Shown: positions 6,898 through 12,538 of the stretch, in pieces
Position numbering within the stretch: the first letter of the stretch is position 1
How the letters are laid out: the number at the start of each line of letters is the position of its first letter
DNA from: Thermoflexales bacterium
GTDB taxonomy: Bacteria; Chloroflexota; Anaerolineae; Fen-1058
NCBI GenBank assembly: GCA_030834835.1
Contig: JAUQXD010000229.1
Location: forward strand, 1 to 12,588
DNA length: 12,588 nucleotides
Reading direction: 5' to 3'
Notes under the pieces: model-generated
The model's database searches: none
Told to the model about the DNA's origin: nothing
What the model saw: only the letters and a program-made list of their open reading frames with translations
Translations under genes and position numbers: made by a program

Positions 6898-8439
6898 ATG
6901 ATTATTCCGAGCATGTTGCTGAAGAAGTTGTACACGCTGGGCAGTTTGAAGAATGCCGAAGCGGGTGTGCAATTTTCCATCAAGAACCGGCTCAGCGATG
7001 CTGAGTTGGTAGGACTGCGCGCCATTCACATCAACGGCGCGCCGGTCGCCCTCGATCAGGTGTCAATGGTACTGAGTGATGGCCGCGCAGTGACGCCCGC
7101 TCAAATCGCCGCCAGCGGTCCGCTGCCCTTTCCACTCCGCGCCATCGTGACAATTCAAACCCTGTTGCCGCCCCTGCCGCAGGGCAAGCACGAGATTGAA
7201 CTGACCTTCGAGACTAAGCCCTTTGGCAAACTGCAACTCAAAGTCGAAGACGCCATCTCCGAAAAAGAGCCTGACCAGTTAAGGATTCCGCGCGATGCGG
7301 TCGATGACTACAGCGAAACGATCATCAAACAACGGCAAACGCTGGTGGAACAATTCTCGGGCGCGAAGCCCACGCACGTCTGGCAATACTCGATCGATCC
7401 CCATTCGACCAAAGGCAACATCGAAAACTTCATCGGCGTGGCGCAAGTCCCGATCGGTTTAGCTGGCCCGCTGCGCATCAACGGCGAGCACGCCCAGGGT
7501 GACTTCATGGTGCCGCTGGCCACGACCGAAGGCACGCTGGTCGCCTCATACAATCGCGGTATGAAGATCATGAATCTCAGCGGCGGCGTCAAAGTGACCG
7601 TCGTGGCCGATGCGATGCAGCGCGCACCCGTCTTTGTATTCGCCGACGCCCGCGCCGCCCGCGACTTTGCCAGATGGCTGAAAGATAACTTCGAGCAAAT
7701 CAAAGAAGAAGCCGAAGCCTCGTCGAGCGTGGCGAAGTTGATTGACCTCGACCCTTATCTATCAAACAAGTTCGTCTTCATCCGCTTCAACTACACCACC
7801 GGCGACGCCGCCGGGCAGAACATGGTCGGTCGGGCCACGTTTGCCGCGTGCAGTTGGATCATCGAGCATTACGAAGGCATCACCAATTTCTATCTTGAAT
7901 CGAACTTTGCCACCGACAAGAAAGCGTCGCAGATCAACATCATGCGCACGCGCGGCAAGCGCGTCACCGCCGAGGCGACCATCCCGCGCGATGTGCTCAT
8001 TCAGAACATGCGCGTGGAACCGGAGAAATTGTTTTACCACTACGGCGTCGCGTCGATTGGCGGCTTCCTGTCAGGTGTGAACAACAACGGCTTGCACTCG
8101 GCCAACGGCATCACGGCGATGTTCATCGCCACCGGGCAGGATGTGGCAAATGTGGCCGAATCGTCGGCGGGCATTCTATACTGTGAACTGACTCCAGCCG
8201 GTGACTTCTATCTATCGCTAACCATCCCCTCGCTGATTGTGGCGACGCACGGCGGCGGCGTGGGCCTACCCACTCAACGCGAATGTCTGGAGATGCTGGG
8301 CTGCGTGGGGCGCGGCAAAGTCTATCGGTTGGCCGAGATTGTAGCCGCCGTGGCTCTGGCAGGCGAGATTTCGCTGGCGTCGGCCATCTCGTCATCCGAC
8401 TGGGTATCGAGCCACGAAAAGTACGGGCGCAACCGCTGA
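6898..8439 (+). CDS. HMG-CoA reductase with an extra N-terminal domain
   Basis: A 513-aa enzyme that reduces HMG-CoA to mevalonate with NAD(P)H, the committed step of the mevalonate route to isoprenoids (including undecaprenyl-type lipid carriers). The catalytic part runs from about 135 to 513: ENFIGVAQVPIGLAGPL (176-192), catalytic Glu211 in ATTEGTLVAS, the cofactor region GDAAGQNMVGRAT (302-313), Lys341 in TDKKASQIN, Asp415 in IATGQDV, and catalytic His506 in SSHEKYGRNR. DKK and the C-terminal SHxxxxRNR resemble class I enzymes. No membrane anchor is visible. Residues 1-120 are not part of the usual bacterial enzyme: a beta-rich segment with KNRLSDAEL, FPLRAIVTIQ and LPQGKHEIELTF, possibly related to the small beta subunit of C-glycoside deglycosidases (recall only). 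The start ATG has GGGAGGAG five bases upstream and a near-consensus promoter. I avoid a symbol because bacterial naming (hmgA/mvaA) is inconsistent. Confidence 0.93.
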   Translation: MIIPSMLLKKLYTLGSLKNAEAGVQFSIKNRLSDAELVGLRAIHINGAPVALDQVSMVLSDGRAVTPAQIAASGPLPFPLRAIVTIQTLLPPLPQGKHEIELTFETKPFGKLQLKVEDAISEKEPDQLRIPRDAVDDYSETIIKQRQTLVEQFSGAKPTHVWQYSIDPHSTKGNIENFIGVAQVPIGLAGPLRINGEHAQGDFMVPLATTEGTLVASYNRGMKIMNLSGGVKVTVVADAMQRAPVFVFADARAARDFARWLKDNFEQIKEEAEASSSVAKLIDLDPYLSNKFVFIRFNYTTGDAAGQNMVGRATFAACSWIIEHYEGITNFYLESNFATDKKASQINIMRTRGKRVTAEATIPRDVLIQNMRVEPEKLFYHYGVASIGGFLSGVNNNGLHSANGITAMFIATGQDVANVAESSAGILYCELTPAGDFYLSLTIPSLIVATHGGGVGLPTQRECLEMLGCVGRGKVYRLAEIVAAVALAGEISLASAISSSDWVSSHEKYGRNR

Positions 8440-8508
8440 AGGATGAGGGATGAAGGATGAATGGGGCTGGCGATCTTTTTCATCCTTCCGCCTTCATCCT
8501 TCATCCTT
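8439..8508. repeat. AAGGATG/TTCATCC short tandem heptamers in inverted arrangement
   Basis: Directly after the HMG-CoA reductase stop, GGATGA-type units repeat (8439-8461). Their reverse complement, TTCATCCTTCATCCTT, follows at 8493-8508, with a further CATCCTT at 8481-8487. The arms GGATGAAGGATGAA (8448-8461) and TTCATCCTTCATCC (8493-8506) are perfectly complementary over 14 bp, with a 31-base interval containing CTTTTT. The block can fold into a long hairpin and may serve as the transcript end. Heptamer repeats of this type resemble the short tandemly repeated repetitive (STRR) sequences known from other bacteria. Confidence 0.7.
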
Positions 8509-8518
8509 GCCTGTGCGC

Positions 8519-8547
8519 TTGTCGCATGGCCTGAACCGTGGTATTCT
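8519..8547 (+). promoter_or_regulatory. Candidate promoter of the dedA-family gene
   Basis: TTGTCG (8519-8524), a 17-base spacer and TATTCT (8542-8547) fit a sigma70-type promoter with moderate hexamers. The transcript would start near 8554, giving a leader of about 60 bases that contains the terminator-like hairpin at 8570-8593. Confidence 0.4.
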
Positions 8548-8569
8548 TGCGTCCGCTGTAACACGAAGG

Positions 8570-8602
8570 ACCCCGCTCGTGGATAGGCGGGGTTTTGCTT
8601 TG
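8570..8602 (+). terminator. Terminator-like hairpin in the dedA leader (possible attenuator)
   Basis: ACCCCGC (8570-8576) pairs with GCGGGGT (8587-8593) over a 10-base loop and is followed by TTTTGCTTT. The 7-bp GC-rich stem plus U-run looks like an intrinsic terminator. It lies 14 bases before the dedA SD and downstream of the only promoter candidate, so it either ends upstream transcripts or attenuates dedA itself. Confidence 0.55.
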
Positions 8603-8616
8603 AGGTGAGGACGAGT

Positions 8617-9285
8617 ATGAGCATCGAGCAACTAATTATCAGTGTCGGGTATATCGGCGTATTTGCCATCATCTTCGCCGAGTCGGGTTTGTTCTTCGGG
8701 TTCTTCCTGCCGGGGGATAGCCTGTTGTTGACGGCGGGGCTGCTGGCTTCGCGCGGCCTGTTGGACATCTGGGTCTTGCTGCTAATTCTGCCTGTCGCCG
8801 CGATTATAGGCGACAACGTGGGTTACTGGTTCGGCAAGAAGACCGGCCCGCGCATTTTTAACCGGGAAAACTCGCGGCTGTTCAAGCGCAAGAATCTACT
8901 GGCAGCCAAAGCGTTTTACGAAAAGCACGGCGGCAAGACCATCGTCATTGCGCGCTTCATGCCCTTCATCCGCACCTTCGCCCCCATCGTGGCCGGCGCA
9001 GTGGAGATGGAGTATCGCCGGTTCATCATCTGGAATTTCTTCGGCGGGCTGCTGTGGGCGGTGGGCGTAACGCTGGTGGGCTTTGGCATCGGCGTGTTCT
9101 TCAAAGACACGGTCGATCCCGAAACGCTGGACAAGTACTTCCTGCTGCTAATCATCGGCGTGATTTTCGTCTCGGCGCTGCCGGCCATGATTCACATCTG
9201 GCGTGACAACAAGGACGAGATTCTGCGGCGACTGCGACGCGAACCGGCGCAACCTAAAACTCCGGCTGAACTGGCAGAAGACTAA
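8617..9285 (+). CDS. DedA-family membrane protein (SNARE-associated/VTT domain)
   Basis: A 222-aa polytopic membrane protein of the DedA superfamily, members of which recycle undecaprenyl phosphate across the cytoplasmic membrane or flip other phospholipids. The hallmark features are present: Glu22 in FAESGLFFGFFLPGD with Pro32-Gly33-Asp34, a central GDNVGYWFGKKTG segment (65-77), and RFMPFIRTFAP (113-123) with the two functionally important arginines 113 and 119. TM helices follow at about 135-160 and 170-190, and the tail is charged and cytoplasmic. I start it at ATG 8617, with GAGG at 8607-8610 and a six-base spacer; an in-frame GTG at 8605 has no SD. It is the last plus-strand gene, facing the minus-strand operon across a shared terminator. 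Specific substrate cannot be told from sequence. Confidence 0.92.
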   Translation: MSIEQLIISVGYIGVFAIIFAESGLFFGFFLPGDSLLLTAGLLASRGLLDIWVLLLILPVAAIIGDNVGYWFGKKTGPRIFNRENSRLFKRKNLLAAKAFYEKHGGKTIVIARFMPFIRTFAPIVAGAVEMEYRRFIIWNFFGGLLWAVGVTLVGFGIGVFFKDTVDPETLDKYFLLLIIGVIFVSALPAMIHIWRDNKDEILRRLRREPAQPKTPAELAED

Positions 9286-9289
9286 ATGT

Positions 9290-9328
9290 AAACGGCGGCG
9301 AGTTTCATACTCGCCGCCGTTTTTATTT
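9290..9328. terminator. Bidirectional intrinsic terminator between convergent genes
   Basis: AAACGGCGGCGAGT (9290-9303) and ACTCGCCGCCGTTT (9309-9322) form a perfect 14-bp stem with loop TTCAT, followed on the plus strand by TTATTT. It ends dedA transcription. The minus-strand gene's TAA (9323-9325) lies inside the T-run, so the same hairpin can also terminate the deformylase/XRE operon, although the T-run is poorer on that side. The convergent genes are only 37 bp apart. Confidence 0.9.
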
Positions 9329-9679
9329 AAGCACTTGCCGGCGCTGCCGTTCCAACAAGAACTCCAGATACGCCAGCCCCATTTCTTTCTCAAGCGGATC
9401 GAGCGCCTGATACAACGTGAGCAGTCGATTCAAATCTGAATTGGGCGAAAATTCCAGATCGGGATTGAGGCCGGTGGCTTCTTGCAACAAGTCGACCGAC
9501 GTCGTGCCGAAGAGCCGCGCCAGCGCATCCAGTTCGGAGATGGTGGGACTGGTCTTGTTGGTCTCGATGCTGGACAAATAGCTGGAACTGCGATCCAGCC
9601 CGGCCCGATCGACCACTTCTTGCTGCGTCCAGCCGTGCCGATCGCGATGACGTTTGAGCAAAGATCCAATAGTGGGCAT
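9323..9679 (-). CDS. Small XRE-family HTH transcriptional regulator
   Basis: A 118-aa DNA-binding protein. The N-terminal two thirds is a Cro/C1-type HTH_3 domain: IGSLLKRHRDRHGWTQQEVV, then DRSSSYLSSIETNKTSPTI with the recognition-helix region, then LDALARLFGTTSVDLL. The C-terminal 45 residues (from NPDLEF to the end) form a charged helical segment of unknown role, possibly for dimerisation. I chose ATG 9679 because GAGG (9686-9689) is six bases upstream; the alternative ATG at 9685 (two residues longer) touches the SD directly. It follows the deformylase gene by 17 bases in the same operon. The target is unknown; autoregulation or regulation of its own operon would be usual for such proteins. 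Confidence 0.88.
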   Translation of the reverse strand: MPTIGSLLKRHRDRHGWTQQEVVDRAGLDRSSSYLSSIETNKTSPTISELDALARLFGTTSVDLLQEATGLNPDLEFSPNSDLNRLLTLYQALDPLEKEMGLAYLEFLLERQRRQVLK

Positions 9680-9696
9680 ACTCATCCTCGTATTGA

Positions 9697-10248
9697 TTAG
9701 CCGATCTTTTCGGCTTTGGCTTCTTCGACTTCTTCCTGCCCCGGCTGCACGCGCCGCAGCGTATCGGGCGACACCAGCCGATCGATGTACAGCACCCCGT
9801 CGAGATGATCGATCTCGTGCTGAAAGATGCGGGCCAGCCAGCCTTCGGCGTTGATCTTGACCTTCTGCCCCGATCGATTCAGCGCCTTGACGGCAATGGC
9901 GTCGTGCCGTGACACATCGCCCAGCCAGCCGGGAATGCTGAGACAGCCTTCGGTACCGTCCACCATGTCTTCAGACGCCCAGATGATCTCCGGGTTGATG
10001 AGCGTGTAGAGTTTCTTTTTCGGCGGCGGCGCGCCTTCTTCTTCGTCTTCATCCTCGGCGTATTCGACCACGATGACGCGTTCGCTGACGCCGACCTGCG
10101 GCGCAGCCAGGCCCACGCCCGGCGCGTCGCGCATCGTCTCGATCATATCGTCGATGAGCTGGCGCAGTTCCGGCGTGACTTTGACGACCTTTTTGGCCTT
10201 GCGGCGCAGCACCGGCTCGTCGATTACTTTGATGTCAAGAATTGCCAT
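9697..10248 (-). CDS. def: Peptide deformylase
   Basis: A 183-aa cytosolic metalloenzyme that removes the formyl group from the initiator N-formylmethionine of new proteins. All three motifs are intact: GVGLAAPQ (44-51), EGCLS (100-104) with metal ligand Cys102, and HEIDH (144-148) with the two His ligands and catalytic Glu145. An unusual acidic-Pro-Lys insertion (about residues 64-79, EDEDEEEGAPPPKKK) sits between motif 1 and the YTLINP strand, and the C-terminus carries an extra charged tail. ATG 10248 matches the canonical N-terminus (MAIL..I...EPVLR) and has AGGAGG (10260-10265) 11 bases upstream; ATG 10257 is only two bases from that SD. The start overlaps the end of the upstream gene by 14 bases, indicating translational coupling. 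Confidence 0.95.
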   Translation of the reverse strand: MAILDIKVIDEPVLRRKAKKVVKVTPELRQLIDDMIETMRDAPGVGLAAPQVGVSERVIVVEYAEDEDEEEGAPPPKKKLYTLINPEIIWASEDMVDGTEGCLSIPGWLGDVSRHDAIAVKALNRSGQKVKINAEGWLARIFQHEIDHLDGVLYIDRLVSPDTLRRVQPGQEEVEEAKAEKIG

Positions 10249-11944
10249 CGGGTGCATTACCTCCTGCGGCGGGTTGTGCGGCGCGCGGCGCCTGCGGCTG
10301 GCGAATTTGATCGTAGGCTGCGAACCAGTCGCTCAATTCGTTACGTCGACCGCGGGCTTCATTTTCAGCCTGGCGCTTCTGAAATTCGGCCAGCCGCTTG
10401 TTGATGTCGGTCTGTGCGCCGGCCGGGTCGGTGATGCTCTTGAATTCAAAGACCGAGCCAGGCACCCGGATGGTGAGATCGCCGAAGTGCAGAAAACGCG
10501 CTACCGGGGACGGAACCTTAAACTCCGTCGTTTGAATCTTGGACAGGGTCGTTTCCCGGCGTTTCTCGCTCAGCAAAAACGGCACCCGCTCGATGTCGAT
10601 GATGCGCGTGGCCGTCAAAATATACACGTCGTTGCGCCAATCCTCAAACAGCCAGAGCCACCAGGCAAAGAAAATGACCAGCGGAATCGGCCACATCCAC
10701 CAGACGGCGTCGGGCAACGCGCCAAAGGGGAACCAGCGATTCCACCAGTTAATCGGCGCCCACAGAGTGAAGATCAGTCCCGTAAACGGCAGCCAGGTCG
10801 CCGCCCACAGGACGGTCCAATGCTTCCGCCAGATGATGGAGCCGTCTTGCTCGTCGCGCAGTTTCGGGAAAAGATATCGAAAGATACCGGGCAGTACCGA
10901 CCGCACTGAGGTGGTGGCGGGCTGAGCCGGCGCGGCCAATTGGTCTCTGGTCGCCTCCTGCGTGTTGATGCGCGTGAGCAACTCATCGCGGATGGCGTGG
11001 CGCTCCGACGCTCGCGCCCGCGCCTTCACCCGTTCAATCTCCCGCTGGATCAGATTCTTCACTTCGTTCGGGTGCGGGATGTCCTTCATGGAGACCATGC
11101 CGCTGAAGGTTTCCACTCGCAGGTCGCCAAAGTCCAGCACCTGCGCCAGGATGCTGTTGCGGGCAAACTGAATTTCCGATACGGCCGACAACGGCGCTTC
11201 CTCACGGCGTTGTCGAATGATGGGCAGTTCGTCAATGTGGACGACCCGCTTGTTGGTCACGACGTAGTAGTCGTTGCGCCAGTCCGCAATGAGATAGCCC
11301 ACCGCGCCCAGAAACAAGACCGCCGCCAGACCGCCCACAATCCAGCCGAGCGGCGCGGCCAACTGCCCGGCCAGGATCGCCAGCACAATCGCCAGGACCA
11401 TCAGGCCAATCGGCAGAATGGCGGCCCGCACCAGCGACCACGGATGCTCGCGCGTAAAGACGACCACGCTTTCATCGGCCGCCTGCCAGCCAAATTGCGG
11501 CGAGTTGATCTTGCGGGCATTTTCGTCTTTGGGCGACAGGCGTCCCCGGAAGCCGGCATCGGCCGCAAACAGCGTCTTGAAATCATCGCGCGTAAAGACC
11601 AGCGCCGTCGTGGGCGTCACGGCACTGGCCGTGACATCGTGCGGTTCACCCAGCAGCGCCGACGATTCACCCAGCCAATCACCCGGACCGCGCGTCCCCA
11701 CATCATTGGGCGCGCCCTGCGGATCGATGTGGTTTAGCTCGATCGTCCCATCATAAATGATATAGAGTGAGTTATCGGCGTCGCTCTGGCGATAGAGGAT
11801 TGACCCGGCAGGATATTCCTCTTTTGAAGCCACTCGAACCAGGGCATCGAGGTCTGTCGTTCGTAGATTGGCAAACAGCGGAATTCCACGCAAGAATTCC
11901 GCCAGTGCTTCAAGTTCGGCGGGAGATAAGGGAACGTCAGCCAT
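10235..11944 (-). CDS. CRP-like (cNMP-binding fold) domain fused to two membrane-anchored bacterial PH modules
   Basis: A 569-aa membrane protein. Residues about 15-130 are a cyclic-nucleotide-binding-type beta-roll (FLRGIPLFANL, then YPAGSILYRQSDADNSLYIIYDGTIEL, then GDWLGESSALLGEPHDVTASA). The Arg that grips the cyclic phosphate in CRP-type pockets is not where expected: the text reads GEPHD instead of a GxPR-type sequence. Two copies of a TM-pair plus bPH_2 (YdbS-like) domain follow. In the first, TMs span about 170-220 and the PH part begins DWRNDYYVVTNKRVVHI. In the second, TMs span about 375-433 and the PH part begins DWRNDVYILTATRIIDI. Both continue with RRE-type and LxFGDL motifs. A helical charged segment (about 295-340) joins them, and the Ala/Pro/Gly-rich tail is probably disordered. 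ATG 11944 has AAGGA eight bases upstream. First gene of the operon with def and the XRE regulator; function unknown, possibly envelope sensing. Confidence 0.85.
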   Translation of the reverse strand: MADVPLSPAELEALAEFLRGIPLFANLRTTDLDALVRVASKEEYPAGSILYRQSDADNSLYIIYDGTIELNHIDPQGAPNDVGTRGPGDWLGESSALLGEPHDVTASAVTPTTALVFTRDDFKTLFAADAGFRGRLSPKDENARKINSPQFGWQAADESVVVFTREHPWSLVRAAILPIGLMVLAIVLAILAGQLAAPLGWIVGGLAAVLFLGAVGYLIADWRNDYYVVTNKRVVHIDELPIIRQRREEAPLSAVSEIQFARNSILAQVLDFGDLRVETFSGMVSMKDIPHPNEVKNLIQREIERVKARARASERHAIRDELLTRINTQEATRDQLAAPAQPATTSVRSVLPGIFRYLFPKLRDEQDGSIIWRKHWTVLWAATWLPFTGLIFTLWAPINWWNRWFPFGALPDAVWWMWPIPLVIFFAWWLWLFEDWRNDVYILTATRIIDIERVPFLLSEKRRETTLSKIQTTEFKVPSPVARFLHFGDLTIRVPGSVFEFKSITDPAGAQTDINKRLAEFQKRQAENEARGRRNELSDWFAAYDQIRQPQAPRAAQPAAGGNAPDGNS

Positions 11945-11962
11945 TGCTATCATCCTTACGCC

Positions 11963-11987
11963 GCAAATTGTATCACAACTAATTTGC
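11963..11987 (-). promoter_or_regulatory. Extended -10 promoter with overlapping inverted repeat, upstream of the minus-strand operon
   Basis: On the minus strand, TGATACAAT gives an extended -10 element (TG-N-TACAAT; hexamer 11972-11967) with no good -35. Transcription would begin near 11960, shortly before the AAGGA SD. The -10 is framed by a perfect inverted repeat, GCAAATT (11963-11969) and AATTTGC (11981-11987), separated by 11 bases, a plausible operator, for instance for the XRE protein of the same operon. Confidence 0.45.
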
Positions 11988-12029
11988 AGAGGTGTGCGCG
12001 CGATGTATGTGAATGCTTATAGCTGTGGA

Positions 12030-12081
12030 TTGATAATGTAATATTTAGAAGTAGCAGTAGGCCCGGTGGATATGTGGAGAA
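12030..12081 (-). promoter_or_regulatory. Basal-unwinding-system-like element: DnaA boxes, GC stretch, DnaA-trio repeats, AT-rich DNA
   Basis: Read on the minus strand, TTCTCCACA (12081-12073) is followed by the weaker box ATATCCACC (12073-12065), then GGGC (12064-12061), then trinucleotides CTA CTG CTA CTT CTA (12060-12046) and the AT-rich AATATTACATTA. Known bacterial unwinding elements have the order DnaA box, GC-rich spacer, and trios written 3'-GA[T/A]-5' on one strand, equal to CT[A/T] on the other. Four of the five trios fit exactly; CTG deviates. Confidence 0.6.
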
Positions 12082-12239
12082 GAACACGTAAAACCCTGGA
12101 TATAGGTTGGCGATTGCGGCCAATGAACATAGATGGGCGATCAGGGTGAATGCTTCCCCACAGGCCGTGTGGGCGGGATTGGGTATAACGCCCGATTACT
12201 GATCGGCGGCGATTCGGCCTTCTCATTCTCGAAAACACC

Positions 12240-12254
12240 TCGGCCATATTTAGG
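12240..12254. repeat. Left arm of a 15-bp inverted repeat bracketing the DnaA-box arrays
   Basis: TCGGCCATATTTAGG here is the exact reverse complement of CCTAAATATGGCCGA at 12539-12553. The arms are 284 bp apart and all array DnaA boxes lie between them. Confidence 0.8.
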
Positions 12255-12320
12255 GGGTGAGATGTTAGCATAAACTACATATAGACTAGGTGCTAGAGAA
12301 TTATGTTCGGTTTGTCCGGG

Positions 12321-12370
12321 TTATCCCCAAAAGAGGGCACTTATCCACACTTATCGGGCACTTCTCCACA
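12321..12370 (+). repeat. DnaA-box array A (first copy of a duplicated 50-bp module)
   Basis: It contains boxes or box-like sites starting at 12321 (TTATCCCCA), 12341 (TTATCCACA, perfect), 12351 (TTATCGGGC, half-site only) and 12362 (TTCTCCACA). It aligns without gaps to 12448-12497 with 38 of 50 positions identical by my hand count. Within it, GGGCACTT(A/C)TCCACA occurs twice, 21 bp apart (12335 and 12356). Confidence 0.85.
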
Positions 12371-12447
12371 TCAAGAGGACTAAATGTTGGCTTCATCTTT
12401 GGTTCGACCCCCATATCTAGCCAGCCGAATAGATTTCCGCCCGCGGT

Positions 12448-12497
12448 CTATCCACAAAAGCAGGTGTTTATCCACAGTTATCCCCCACTTTTCCACA
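12448..12497 (+). repeat. DnaA-box array B (second copy of the module)
   Basis: Sites start at 12448 (CTATCCACA), 12468 (TTATCCACA, perfect), 12478 (TTATCCCCC) and 12489 (TTTTCCACA), with the same 20-10-11 spacing as array A, 127 bp away. It ends in the palindrome TCCACAGTGTGGA (12492-12504), which adds an opposing CCACA core. Confidence 0.85.
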
Positions 12498-12538
12498 GTG
12501 TGGAGTCAATTTATAAGGCCGTTTTAGCCGTGATCGTG

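Noticed and set aside
8439..8508. Heptamer repeats as a CRISPR array
   Set aside because: The units are 7 bp, contiguous and in both orientations, without unique spacers of constant length.
10073..10909. 278-codon plus-strand open frame across def and the PH-domain gene
   Set aside because: It spans two well-supported minus-strand genes and their overlap, which a real gene is unlikely to do; no domain is seen.
10940..11737. 265-codon plus-strand open frame opposite the PH-domain gene
   Set aside because: It is a complementary-strand shadow of a gene with clear domains; the peptide is Arg/His/Gln-rich and has no motif.
12157..12173. CCCACA/TGTGGG palindrome as a DnaA-box pair
   Set aside because: TTCCCCACA differs at two positions from the box consensus and the opposing copy lacks the TTAT part; treated as a short palindrome only.
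12017..12271. 84-codon open frame on the minus strand in the putative origin
   Set aside because: It crosses DnaA-like boxes and the trio element, has no recognisable domain, no convincing SD, and its codon pattern does not resemble the neighbouring genes.
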